Shown here in pieces: positions 26,380-34,185 of a stretch of DNA of 64,000 nt (positions are counted from its first letter, which is position 1; each line of letters begins with the position of its first letter). The notes under the pieces were generated by a model that was given only the letters and a program-made list of their open reading frames with translations, ran no database searches and had not been told where the DNA came from. Origin of the DNA: Psychroflexus halocasei (GTDB taxonomy: Bacteria; Bacteroidota; Bacteroidia; Flavobacteriales; Flavobacteriaceae); NCBI RefSeq assembly GCF_900107595.1, contig NZ_FNQF01000007.1:62001-126000 (forward strand). The letters run 5' to 3'. The position numbers and the translations under genes were made by a program.

Positions 26380-27303
26380 TCATTCTTTCTTTTTGAAAAC
26401 ATAAATTCCGTTTTCATAATTTTTTGAACGCAATATTTTTGCGAAATTAGGTTCAAGGTAAAAAATATCATAAACATCACTGAGTTTCTTAATTTTGTTT
26501 GCTTTATTTTCTGAAATTTTTTTAATAATTTCTTCTAATTTCACTTCTTTATTATCAATCAAAAGGATGGCTTCATCTTTATTATAAGATTTAGAAAGTT
26601 GACCTAAAACCACATATGAATTTCTGATTTTAATGTCTTGAGTTTGGTTGATCTCCTCTCTTGTAAAGATAAAATTTTTAGTTTCATAGATATTACTTTT
26701 GTGATCAAATGAAATATTGACTACATTTTCTTTTTGTAAAACCGACTCAGGGATTTCAAGTGAAAAACTTCCTTTAAGATCCGAATAGGTTTGAAATATT
26801 TTAGCAGGTGTAATTAAGCTAATCTTTGCATCAGCGATAGGTTCTCCGCTTTTGATTGATATAATTTTGCCTTTAAAGACCTTTAAATCAATATATTTAT
26901 TTGGATTAGATTTTATTTCATGAAAACTCTTTCCTGTTTTTTGATTAGAACCTGATGCTTGAATAAATTCAGTTTTAATTTTATTATTTTGTGAATGTAA
27001 GGGCTGACTAACAGATAAAGTTGCTGCGATCATGAGCCCTATAGCAACATGGTTTGTTGTCAAATTATAATTTTTAGTCGTGTCAATATCTATTAATGGT
27101 AAACTTAGTTGCTTTTGCGTCATTCTTACACAAATCTTGGCATCTGATCCTTTTAAGAGCTCAGTTATTTCAAGTTGATTGAGTTGAGTAAGGTCAATAA
27201 CATTCTTTGAACATAAATCGCAAAAACGACCATTTTCAGTATATTCCATGTCTTCCCATTCTTCATCACAAGGCTTTTCAATTTTTAATGATTTACTTTT
27301 CAT
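26380..27303 (-). CDS. Single-pass membrane protein with a four-cysteine cytoplasmic motif and a carboxypeptidase-regulatory-like domain
   Basis: A 307-residue protein with an unusual layout. Residues 1-65 carry C12-x3-W16-x2-M19, then NGRFC28-DLC31-SKNV, and C58 (KICVRM): a pattern I recall from uncharacterised Bacteroidota proteins, consistent with a metal or redox site. A single hydrophobic helix (about 84-100, VAIGLMIAATLSVSQ) follows, then an extracytoplasmic region with a CarboxypepD_reg-like beta-sandwich (about 138-225: LKVFKGKIISIKSGEPIADA, TYSDLKGSFSLEIP). The C-terminus is Lys/Glu-rich. Orientation is inferred from the lack of a signal peptide. It lies in a stretch of lineage-specific genes; function unknown. 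Confidence 0.75.
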   Translation of the reverse strand: MKSKSLKIEKPCDEEWEDMEYTENGRFCDLCSKNVIDLTQLNQLEITELLKGSDAKICVRMTQKQLSLPLIDIDTTKNYNLTTNHVAIGLMIAATLSVSQPLHSQNNKIKTEFIQASGSNQKTGKSFHEIKSNPNKYIDLKVFKGKIISIKSGEPIADAKISLITPAKIFQTYSDLKGSFSLEIPESVLQKENVVNISFDHKSNIYETKNFIFTREEINQTQDIKIRNSYVVLGQLSKSYNKDEAILLIDNKEVKLEEIIKKISENKANKIKKLSDVYDIFYLEPNFAKILRSKNYENGIYVFKKKE

Positions 27304-27414
27304 AGCTTAAACTTTTAGATGAATCTTAAATTTATCTATTATCGAATATACTTAATTTATTGTTAAGCTCTTTTTGGTATTAATTTTATGAATTCTATTA
27401 TAAACTTTGCTTTT

Positions 27415-28035
27415 TTAATTGACTTGAATTTGGACGTCATTATTGAATGAGTCATAATAAATATCCTCTATGTCTTTCAATTCCTCGCCATCCATTGTAA
27501 CAATGATGTAATCTATACTAAATTCTTTCTTGAGTCTTTTGGCAGCTTCTACATATTGATTAGCAAAACTTCCCATTTTTTTTGAGTATAATAATACCGA
27601 AACAAGGCTATCTTTTGGGAAATTAAATTTTTGATAGTTTTTTATATTTTTTAAAACCATAGTTTTATAGTCTATATCTGAACTCGACTTTAAATTATAT
27701 TGAATAATCTTTTTAGTGACTTCATTTATTCCACAAGAAGAATTTAAACCTTGTACATTTTTGTTTTCTGGCAACTGAAGATTATCTATGATTGCTGTTT
27801 TGTTTCCTTTGACAAAGGTTAAAATTGAAGGTTGTATTTTTTTTAGAAAATCTGAGTCAGAAGCAGTTGAAACATAGTAGAATTTATTTTGTGGAATTCC
27901 AGACAAATCAGAAGTTTGTTCCAAATATTGGGAAACTATATTTGAATTTATTTTATGACTGCTTACTTGTTTTTTTGAAGTTCCACAACTTACAGTGATG
28001 GAAAAAAATAATATTAAAATAATTTTTTTTATCAT
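27415..28035 (-). CDS. Hypothetical lipoprotein
   Basis: A 206-residue predicted lipoprotein. Starting at 28035 the protein opens MIKKIILILFFSITVSCGTS, a standard lipobox (TVSC) after a hydrophobic helix; the frame upstream up to 28137 is not protein-like. The mature part is Lys/Asn/Ser-rich with two cysteines (the lipid-anchored one and one in LNSSCGINE). The segment LTFVKGNKTAIIDNLQLPEN and the C-terminal strand pattern (FSIDYIIVTMDGEELKDIED) are not matched to any family I know. It overlaps a possible gene remnant at its 5' end and is flanked by A/T-rich spacers, suggesting a lineage-specific gene. Confidence 0.6.
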   Translation of the reverse strand: MIKKIILILFFSITVSCGTSKKQVSSHKINSNIVSQYLEQTSDLSGIPQNKFYYVSTASDSDFLKKIQPSILTFVKGNKTAIIDNLQLPENKNVQGLNSSCGINEVTKKIIQYNLKSSSDIDYKTMVLKNIKNYQKFNFPKDSLVSVLLYSKKMGSFANQYVEAAKRLKKEFSIDYIIVTMDGEELKDIEDIYYDSFNNDVQIQVN

Positions 28036-28294
28036 TTTGATTTGATTTAATGTCATAATTATATCCTTTCTTACCTTTTTTAAGGTTATATTCTCCTTTA
28101 AGAAAAATAACATCACCATACACTTCGTCTTTAACAACTAGAAATTTTTTTAATTCTTTTTCGGTATGATATGGTGAATTAGCTAGTTCATCAGGAAAAT
28201 AAATTTCCATAATGTCCTTTTTTTCTTTATTTACAACTCCCCAACCACCTATTTCTTGAGTTTCAGATATATAATATGTTTTTAGATTAAAACA
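27953..28294 (-). pseudogene. Possible truncated gene remnant overlapping the lipoprotein start
   Basis: A reverse-strand frame open from a stop at 28295-28297 to 27953 has protein-like composition in its upstream part: YYISETQEIGGWGVVNKEKK, IMEIYFPDELANSPYHTEKE, FLVVKDEVYGDVIFLKGEYN. The first Met is at 28210 (85 residues). The last ~30 codons run out of frame through the lipoprotein signal region and look like noise. I read this as the 3' remains of a larger gene, or a short gene overlapping the lipoprotein start. No family recognised. Confidence 0.3.
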
Positions 28295-28297
28295 TCA

Positions 28298-28501
28298 AGT
28301 TAATTAATTAATGCTTATTTTTTGTTAAAAAATATTTTTTAACACTTAAGTGCAATTTAATTTAAATGGATTAAGTTCTTGGGTTTTATGAGGTCGTTTA
28401 TATTGTGCCAATAAATTCAATCCATACTGAAAAATTGATAGAAAACTCAGCACAAAAACAACTTCACCCCAGCTTGAGTTTATAATCTGAATTAAAAACA
28501 T
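28298..28501. other. A/T-rich intergenic stretch with stacked palindromes
   Basis: No gene is visible between the remnant and the transketolase promoter. It holds ttaattaattaa (28300-28311), a 22-base perfect palindrome (28323-28344, arms tgttaaaaaat/attttttaaca) and an overlapping 10-base palindrome cacttaagtg (28343-28352). They might be protein-binding sites or a weak bidirectional terminator. Confidence 0.5.
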
Positions 28502-28509
28502 TATTTTTG
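28502..28509 (+). promoter_or_regulatory. Promoter -7 element for transketolase
   Basis: TATTTTTG, an exact TANNTTTG, 25 nt before the ATG at 28535. The nearest upstream TTG (28474-28476) is 25 nt away, longer than ideal. Confidence 0.5.
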
Positions 28510-28534
28510 CGCAAATTTAATTTTTTATACAATA

Positions 28535-29380
28535 ATGTCAACAACACAACAACTTCAAGATTTTGTCACGCAAGTAAGACGTGATATTCTTAGACAAGTT
28601 CATCAAGTGAATTCAGGTCACCCAGGTGGTTCTTTAGGTTGCGCAGAATTCTTTTCTGTACTTTACCAAGAAGTGATGGATTACTCAACAGATTTTAAAA
28701 TGAATGGTGAAAATGAAGATTTATTCTTCTTGTCTAACGGACATATTTCTCCTGTTTTTTATAGTGTTTTAGCGCGTTCTGGTTTTTTTCCAGTTGATGA
28801 ATTAAACACCTTTAGAAAAATAGATTCTCGCCTACAAGGTCATCCAACAACACATGAAGCTTTGCCAGGTATCAGAATTGCATCAGGTTCTCTTGGTCAA
28901 GGCTTATCTGTTGCTATTGGTGCAGCTGCTGCTAAAAAACTAAACAATGACGATAAGTTGATTTACACATTACACGGTGATGGTGAGTTGCAAGAAGGTC
29001 AGAATTGGGAAGCAATTATGTATGCTGCTGGGAACAAGGTGGACAACCTTATCGCAACTGTCGATTATAATAAAAAACAAATTGACGGCGCCACTGATGA
29101 TGTATTACCTTTAGGAAGCTTAAAAGCAAAATTTGAAGCTTTTGATTGGGATGTGATTGAATTAAAAGAAGGGAATTCTTGTGATGCAATTAAATCTGCT
29201 TTAAATGAAGCAAAATCAAGAACAGGTAAAGGAAAACCTGTTGTGATTTTGATGGAAACTGAGATGGGTAACGGTGTCGATTTTATGATGGGAACGCACG
29301 CTTGGCATGGTAAAGCACCTAGCGATGAGCAGTTGAAAACCGCTCTTGAGCAAAATCCAGAAACTTTAGGTGATTACTAA
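28535..29380 (+). CDS. Transketolase, N-terminal (thiamine diphosphate-binding) subunit
   Basis: First half of a split transketolase of the pentose phosphate pathway (transfers C2 units between sugar phosphates). 281 residues with the ThDP signature: HVNSGHPGGSLGC-like HQVNSGHPGGSLGCAEF, LSNGHISPVFYSVL, GHPTTHEALPGIRIASGSLG and the diphosphate/Mg motif HGDGELQEGQNWEAIMYA with its distal Asn in ATVDYNKKQIDG. The C-terminal half is encoded separately, 21 nt downstream, and both are needed for an active site. Confidence 0.95.
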   Translation: MSTTQQLQDFVTQVRRDILRQVHQVNSGHPGGSLGCAEFFSVLYQEVMDYSTDFKMNGENEDLFFLSNGHISPVFYSVLARSGFFPVDELNTFRKIDSRLQGHPTTHEALPGIRIASGSLGQGLSVAIGAAAAKKLNNDDKLIYTLHGDGELQEGQNWEAIMYAAGNKVDNLIATVDYNKKQIDGATDDVLPLGSLKAKFEAFDWDVIELKEGNSCDAIKSALNEAKSRTGKGKPVVILMETEMGNGVDFMMGTHAWHGKAPSDEQLKTALEQNPETLGDY

Positions 29381-29401
29381 TCAATTTTAAACAAGAATTT
29401 C

Positions 29402-30355
29402 ATGAAAACTTATAATAATACAGGTAACGTCGATACAAGATCTGGCTTTGGTGCTGGATTAGAAGAGCTCGGCAAAAAGAATCCAAATGTTGTTGCGCTT
29501 TGTGCCGACTTAATAGGTTCTTTAAAAATGGATGCTTTTAAAGAAAATCATCCAGAGCGTTTTTTTCAAATCGGAATTGCAGAAGCCAACATGATTGGTA
29601 TCGCTGCGGGAATGACAATTGGTGGTAAAATTCCGTTTACAGGAACTTTTGCAAATTTCTCAACAGGTCGTGTTTATGATCAAATTCGTCAGTCTGTGGC
29701 TTATTCGGGAAAAAATGTCAAGATTTGTGCCTCTCACGCAGGTTTAACTTTAGGTGAAGATGGTGCAACCCACCAAATTTTAGAAGATATTGGTTTGATG
29801 AAAATGTTGCCTGGAATGACAGTCATCAATACTTGTGATTACAATCAAACCAAAGCTGCAACGCTTGCAATTGCAGAGCATGATGGCCCAGTTTATTTGA
29901 GATTTGGTCGTCCAAAAGTGGCAAACTTTACGCCAGAGGATCAGAAGTTTGAAATCGGTAAAGCTGTGCAATTAACTGAAGGAACTGATGTGACAATTGT
30001 TGCAACAGGACATTTAGTTTGGGAAGCGCTAGAGGCTGCAAAAGAACTTAATGAAAAGGGAGTTTCGGCTGAGGTGATTAACATTCACACAATTAAGCCA
30101 TTAGATGAAAAAGCAATACTAGATTCTGTTTCAAAAACGAGATGTATTGTCACTGCAGAAGAGCATAACTTCTTTGGTGGTTTAGGCGAAAGCGTTGCGC
30201 GCACATTAGCTGAGCATCAACCTACACCTCAAGAATTTGTGGCAACGCAAGATACTTTTGGTGAAAGCGGAACACCTGCACAATTAATGGAAAAATATGG
30301 TTTAAATGCTAAAGCTATCGTTGAGAAAGCACAGAAAGTGATTAAGCGTAAATAA
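29402..30355 (+). CDS. Transketolase, C-terminal (pyrimidine-binding and transketolase-C) subunit
   Basis: Second half of the split enzyme, 317 residues. The pyrimidine-binding domain has RSGFGAGLEELGKKNPNVVA, FQIGIAEANMIGIAAGM (the glutamate that activates ThDP, in IAEANM), PFTGTFANFSTGRVYDQIR and CASHAGLTLGEDGATHQ. The C-terminal domain (about 190-317) contains ATGHLVWEALEAAKEL and TAEEHNFFGGLGESVA. Operon with the N-terminal subunit. Related halves also occur as DXS-like proteins, but the length and motifs favour transketolase. Confidence 0.94.
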   Translation: MKTYNNTGNVDTRSGFGAGLEELGKKNPNVVALCADLIGSLKMDAFKENHPERFFQIGIAEANMIGIAAGMTIGGKIPFTGTFANFSTGRVYDQIRQSVAYSGKNVKICASHAGLTLGEDGATHQILEDIGLMKMLPGMTVINTCDYNQTKAATLAIAEHDGPVYLRFGRPKVANFTPEDQKFEIGKAVQLTEGTDVTIVATGHLVWEALEAAKELNEKGVSAEVINIHTIKPLDEKAILDSVSKTRCIVTAEEHNFFGGLGESVARTLAEHQPTPQEFVATQDTFGESGTPAQLMEKYGLNAKAIVEKAQKVIKRK

Positions 30356-30383
30356 TTCTTTCCAACTGTTAAGATTTAAAGAG

Positions 30384-30419
30384 CTGCTTCAAAATTGATT
30401 TAATTTTGGAGCAGTTTTT
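30384..30419. terminator. Terminator between transketolase and the BLUF gene
   Basis: Stem of 13 pairs (ctgcttcaaaatt with aattttggagcag, one G-T) around a 5-nt loop, followed by ttttt. It ends at the BLUF gene's 3' end, so it may serve both. Confidence 0.75.
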
Positions 30420-30843
30420 ATTTTGTCAAAGTATTGACGAAGTTGTAGAGAACCTCCAAAGCTGGGTGATTATCCTTCTCTTTAGGAATAAATATCTTTT
30501 TTAGGTCAAGACTTTTGTCTTTCATGATATCTTTAACCTGTTTCTCGCTTACCTCGTGATAAGCCATTGACCAATCTTTAAATTGTTGTTCATTAATCGA
30601 TCCAGTGTCAAGTAGCATCATGTCTTTATGCCTCTTGTCTTTTTCAATTGTTTTATAAAGTTTGTCAATTTTAGTTGATGGGCCTTCAATGTATTGAATG
30701 AATTTTCCTTGTATCAAAAGTAAAATGCCAGTAATTCCCAAACGCGAGTTCTTTTCACGTATATATAACAGGAAGTCTTCAACATCTTTTTGAGTCATCA
30801 TTTGCGTCTGAAAACTCATGTAGGCTACAAATTTCAATTTCAA
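30418..30843 (-). CDS. Stand-alone BLUF blue-light receptor
   Basis: A 141-residue flavin-binding BLUF protein. The photoactive residues are all present and align without gaps to AppA numbering (offset 13): Y8 (AYMS), N32 (EKNSRLGITG), Q50 (GKFIQYIEG), W91 and M93 (KDWSMAYHE). The BLUF fold fills residues 1-95; a short helical Lys/Asp-rich tail (about 96-141) follows, with no output enzyme domain. The start is TTG at 30843: the only nearby Met is residue 9, after the essential Tyr, and the frame closes a few codons upstream. It likely signals through a protein partner. Monocistronic, next to the transketolase genes on the opposite strand. Confidence 0.9.
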   Translation of the reverse strand: MKLKFVAYMSFQTQMMTQKDVEDFLLYIREKNSRLGITGILLLIQGKFIQYIEGPSTKIDKLYKTIEKDKRHKDMMLLDTGSINEQQFKDWSMAYHEVSEKQVKDIMKDKSLDLKKIFIPKEKDNHPALEVLYNFVNTLTK

Positions 30844-30975
30844 ATAAATTATTAGTTTTCAGTAAATTTAAAATTTTTTTTCGAATTGTTCATTTTAAAT
30901 CACTTAATTCAATTGTATGAGTTCTAAAATCTCGCTAAAATAAATAGCTTTTAGTATCTGATCAATTCTAATTGA

Positions 30976-30983
30976 TACCTTTG
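30976..30983 (+). promoter_or_regulatory. Promoter -7 element for the exonuclease operon
   Basis: TACCTTTG, exact TANNTTTG, 16 nt before the ATG at 31000. No clear -33 TTG. Confidence 0.55.
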
Positions 30984-30999
30984 TAAATAAATTTGTTTT

Positions 31000-31770
31000 A
31001 TGGATTTGAAACTGCACAGGCCTATATGTTTTTTTGATTTAGAAACAACAGGAATTAAAATCGCTAAAGATAGAATTGTTGAAATATCTATCTTAAAAAT
31101 ACACCCTAATCAAAATAAGGAAAGTTACACATGGCGCGTAAATCCTGAAATGCCAATTCCACAAGAAACAACGGCTGTGCATGGCATTAAGGATGAAGAC
31201 GTGGTTAATGAGCCAACTTTTAAAGAATTAGCACCTAAAGTCAATCAACTTATCGAAGGCTGTGATCTCGCTGGCTATAACAGTAACAGATTTGATATTC
31301 CGCTTTTAGCAGAAGAAATGATGCGAGCTGATATTGATTTTGATATGAAAAAAGTTCAAGCTGTTGATGTACAAACAATCTTTCACAAAAAGGAAAAAAG
31401 AACATTAGAAGCGGCTTACAAGTTTTATTGCCAAAAAGATTTAACCAACGCGCACTCTGCAGAAGCAGATACTTTAGCAACTTATGAAGTTCTGAAATCT
31501 CAATTGGATTTTTATGATGATCTTGAAAATGATACAAAATGGTTAGCAGAATTTAGTGCACATAAAAAGTTTGCTGATTTGGCCGGATTTATTACTTATA
31601 ATAAAAAAGGAGAAGAAGTTTTTTCATTCGGAAAACATAAAGGCAAAAAAGTTGAAGATGTTTTAGAGAAAGAACCAGGCTATTTTGGTTGGATTCAAAA
31701 TGCTGACTTTCCACTTTACACCAAAAAAGTTTTAACAAGAATCAAATTGAGAAAATTAGCGACAAAGTAA
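31000..31770 (+). CDS. DEDDh 3'-5' exonuclease (DnaQ/ExoX-like)
   Basis: A 256-residue exonuclease of the proofreading family. Motifs: Exo I FFDLETTGIKI (D, E ligands), Exo II NSNRFDIPLLAEEMM, and Exo IIIh AHSAEADTLATYEVL with the catalytic H and D. Residues about 190-256 form a second small domain (FSFGKHKGKKVEDVLEKEPG, YFGWIQNADFPLYTKKVL), resembling the C-terminal domain of ExoX-like proteins. Probably acts on single-strand or mismatched DNA ends in repair. It heads a run of three genes with near-zero gaps (exonuclease, FAH hydrolase, cinA). Confidence 0.93.
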   Translation: MDLKLHRPICFFDLETTGIKIAKDRIVEISILKIHPNQNKESYTWRVNPEMPIPQETTAVHGIKDEDVVNEPTFKELAPKVNQLIEGCDLAGYNSNRFDIPLLAEEMMRADIDFDMKKVQAVDVQTIFHKKEKRTLEAAYKFYCQKDLTNAHSAEADTLATYEVLKSQLDFYDDLENDTKWLAEFSAHKKFADLAGFITYNKKGEEVFSFGKHKGKKVEDVLEKEPGYFGWIQNADFPLYTKKVLTRIKLRKLATK

Positions 31771-31771
31771 G

Positions 31772-32386
31772 ATGAAGATAATTTGTATTGGCCGAAATTA
31801 TGCAGATCATGCGGCTGAGTTGAAAAATGAAAAGCCAACTGAATCAGTCGTTTTTATGAAGCCTGATTCAGCTTTGCTTCCTAAAAAACAACCTTTTGTT
31901 ATTCCTGAATTTTCTAAGGATGTGCATCACGAAGTTGAATTACTTGTGCGCATCAATAGATTAGGAAAGCATATTCAGTCAAAATTTGCACATAAATATT
32001 ATGATCAAATTGGGCTTGGATTAGATTTTACAGCACGTGATTTACAAAATTCTTTAAAAGAAAAAGGCTTGCCTTGGGAAAAAGCAAAATCTTTTGATGG
32101 TGCTGCTGTGGTGTCAAATCAATGGCTTTCAGTGAGTGACTTTGAAAACTTAAATGACATTAATTTCACTTTAGAGAAAAATAACGAAATCGTTCAGGAA
32201 GGAAATTCGTCGCAAATGCTTTGGAAAATTGATGAAATCATTTCATACGTATCGCAATATTTTACTTTAAAAATCGGTGATATTATTTTTACAGGAACAC
32301 CAAAAGGTGTTGGACAAGTAAAGCCAGGTGACAAATTGATTGCAAGAATTGAAGATAAAGAACTGATAAATTTGAACATTAAATAA
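31772..32386 (+). CDS. Fumarylacetoacetate hydrolase family protein
   Basis: A 204-residue member of the FAH fold, which cleaves or decarboxylates beta-diketo acids with a divalent metal. Start MKIICIGRNYADHAAELKNE is the YcgM/FAHD1-like pattern; metal ligands lie in DVHHEVELLV, and the active-site segment GLGLDFTARDLQNSLKEKG plus FTGTPKGVGQVKPGD complete the family signature. Likely oxaloacetate decarboxylase or acylpyruvase, by analogy with FAHD1. It begins 1 nt after the exonuclease stop and is followed by cinA after 1 nt. Exact substrate unknown. Confidence 0.9.
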   Translation: MKIICIGRNYADHAAELKNEKPTESVVFMKPDSALLPKKQPFVIPEFSKDVHHEVELLVRINRLGKHIQSKFAHKYYDQIGLGLDFTARDLQNSLKEKGLPWEKAKSFDGAAVVSNQWLSVSDFENLNDINFTLEKNNEIVQEGNSSQMLWKIDEIISYVSQYFTLKIGDIIFTGTPKGVGQVKPGDKLIARIEDKELINLNIK

Positions 32387-32387
32387 G

Positions 32388-33632
32388 ATGATGAAAGCTG
32401 AAATAATTACGATTGGTGATGAGATTTTAATCGGTCAAATTATTGATACCAATTCTGCCTTTTTAGCGAAACAACTCAATAAAATCGGAATTGACATTTA
32501 TCAAATCACATCGATTCAGGATGAAAAGCAACATATCCTTGATACATTAATCGCTGCTAAGAAGCGTGCTGATATCGTTATTATGACAGGAGGTTTAGGG
32601 CCGACAAATGATGATATTACAAAGCATACATTGTGTGAGTTTTTTAAAGATGAACTTGTTTTAAGTCAGAATGTTTTGACGCACATCGAAAGTTTATTTA
32701 AAAAATTTATTGATTCACCTATTTTAGAAGCCAACAGAAATCAAGCTTACTTACCGTCAAAATCTATCACTTTAAAGAATGAATTTGGAACGGCAGCAGG
32801 CATGTGGTTTGAAGAGGATGACGTTATATTCATATCTATGCCAGGCGTGCCTTACGAGATGAAGTCTATTTTCGTTAACGAAGCTATTCCGCGTTTACAA
32901 GATCGTTTTGAAACACCTTATATTTTACACAAAACTGTATTGACTTATGGTTTAGGTGAAAGTGCAATTGCCGATAAATTACAAGATTGGGAAATTAATT
33001 TACCGGATTTTATCAAGCTTGCTTATCTACCAAGTTTAGGACGTGTTCGCTTGCGATTAAGCGCGAGAGGAAATGATGAGCAGCAGTTAAAAGACGCGCT
33101 CAATAACGAAGTTGAAAAGCTTAATCGTATTATCGGAGACATTATTAAAGGCTATGAAGAAGAAGCGAGTGTTGAAGAAAGAATAGCTGAATTCTGTCGT
33201 TTGAAAAACAAAACTTTGGTAACCGCAGAAAGTTGTACAGGAGGAAGATTGGCTGCCAAATTTACAGAAAACCCTGGCGCATCGAATTACTTTAAAGGTG
33301 CAGTTGTCAGTTATGCAACATCAGCAAAAAATGATGTTTTAGGAATTTCTGAAGAACTGATCTCTCAGTATTCAGTTGTGAGTGCAGAAATCACCAAAGA
33401 AATGGCAGAGCGCGTTAAAATGATGTTTAAGGCAGATTATGCAATTGCGACAACAGGAAATGCTGGCCCAACCAAAGGAGATAGCGATGCAGAAATTGGT
33501 ACAGTTTTTATTGCTATTTCAACTGACTCAGAAACAAAGGTTCACGAATTTAATTTTGGTAAAAATCGTGAGCGTGTCACCGAAAAGGCTGTCAATAAAG
33601 CTTTAGAGCTGATATACGATGCTATTGAATAA
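32388..33632 (+). CDS. cinA: CinA family nicotinamide-nucleotide amidohydrolase
   Basis: Bifunctional NAD-salvage/repair protein of 414 residues. The N-terminal MoaB-like COG1058 domain (about 1-170) begins MMKAEIITIGDEILIGQI and has MTGGLGPTNDDITKHT; the C-terminal CinA domain (about 255-414), the NMN amidohydrolase, has LVTAESCTGGRLAAKFTE, VVSYATSAKNDVLGI and TGNAGPTKGDSDAEIGTVF. Competence-related naming is historical. It is the last gene of a three-gene unit and ends about 104 nt before rpmB, whose own promoter follows. Confidence 0.94.
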   Translation: MMKAEIITIGDEILIGQIIDTNSAFLAKQLNKIGIDIYQITSIQDEKQHILDTLIAAKKRADIVIMTGGLGPTNDDITKHTLCEFFKDELVLSQNVLTHIESLFKKFIDSPILEANRNQAYLPSKSITLKNEFGTAAGMWFEEDDVIFISMPGVPYEMKSIFVNEAIPRLQDRFETPYILHKTVLTYGLGESAIADKLQDWEINLPDFIKLAYLPSLGRVRLRLSARGNDEQQLKDALNNEVEKLNRIIGDIIKGYEEEASVEERIAEFCRLKNKTLVTAESCTGGRLAAKFTENPGASNYFKGAVVSYATSAKNDVLGISEELISQYSVVSAEITKEMAERVKMMFKADYAIATTGNAGPTKGDSDAEIGTVFIAISTDSETKVHEFNFGKNRERVTEKAVNKALELIYDAIE

Positions 33633-33670
33633 AAAAACTGATATTTTTTAAATATAGTTTACTTATCTGC

Positions 33671-33701
33671 TTGGCTATTACGCAAAAAAGTATTTAATTT
33701 G
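33671..33701 (+). promoter_or_regulatory. Promoter for rpmB-rpmG-DUF4295
   Basis: TTG at 33671-33673, 20-nt spacer, then TTAATTTG (33694-33701), one mismatch from TANNTTTG. It ends 35 nt before the rpmB start. Confidence 0.5.
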
Positions 33702-33736
33702 CATCCTGTTTTAAATAACACTTAAAAATAAGAATA

Positions 33737-33976
33737 ATGTCTAGAGTTTGTGAACTTACAGGTAAAAGAGCGATGACGGGAAATAATGTTTCTCACGCTT
33801 TAAATAGAACGAAAAGAAAATTTAGCGTTAATTTAATCAAGAAGCGTTTTTATATTCCTGAGGAAGATAAGTGGATTACTTTGAAGGTTTCAACGTCAGC
33901 GTTAAAGACAATTAATAAGAAAGGAATTTCAGCTGTTTTAAAAGAGGCTAGAGCAAAAGGTTTCTTGAAAAAATAA
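33737..33976 (+). CDS. rpmB: 50S ribosomal protein L28
   Basis: A 79-residue L28 of the cysteine-poor (C-) type: [20 protein letters not shown], then [11 protein letters not shown] and [19 protein letters not shown]. Only one cysteine is present, so no zinc knuckle. Followed after 7 nt by rpmG and then by DUF4295. This trio is a common ribosomal cluster in Bacteroidota. Confidence 0.97.
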   Translation: MSRVCELTGKRAMTGNNVSHALNRTKRKFSVNLIKKRFYIPEEDKWITLKVSTSALKTINKKGISAVLKEARAKGFLKK

Positions 33977-33995
33977 TTAAGTTATGGCAAAGAAA
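33971..33995 (+). repeat. Copy 1 of a 25-nt repeated translation start region
   Basis: This 25-base stretch (spacer, ATG and first codons of rpmG, with core aaataattaagttatg) is identical to 34161-34185 before DUF4295. Confidence 0.9.
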
Positions 33996-34166
33996 GGAAA
34001 TAGAGTTCAAGTGATATTAGAATGTACTGAGCATAAAGATTCTGGTTTACCAGGAACGTCTCGTTATATCACAACCAAGAATAAGAGAAATACTCCAGAC
34101 CGTATAGAGTTAAAGAAATTTAACCCTATCATGAAGAAAATGACTACTCATAAAGAAATTAAATAA
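33984..34166 (+). CDS. rpmG: 50S ribosomal protein L33
   Basis: A 60-residue L33, C- type: [20 protein letters not shown], then [20 protein letters not shown] and [13 protein letters not shown]. The zinc-binding cysteine pairs of the C+ form are reduced to one Cys, and a short insertion (DSGLPGTSR) is present. The gene follows rpmB by 7 nt and precedes the DUF4295 gene by 7 nt. The A/T-rich start with no Shine-Dalgarno is shared with the next gene. Confidence 0.97.
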   Translation: MAKKGNRVQVILECTEHKDSGLPGTSRYITTKNKRNTPDRIELKKFNPIMKKMTTHKEIK

Positions 34167-34185
34167 TTAAGTTATGGCAAAGAAA
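34161..34185 (+). repeat. Copy 2 of the 25-nt repeated translation start region
   Basis: Identical to 33971-33995, covering the end of rpmG, the spacer and the first codons (MAKK) of the DUF4295 gene. Confidence 0.9.
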
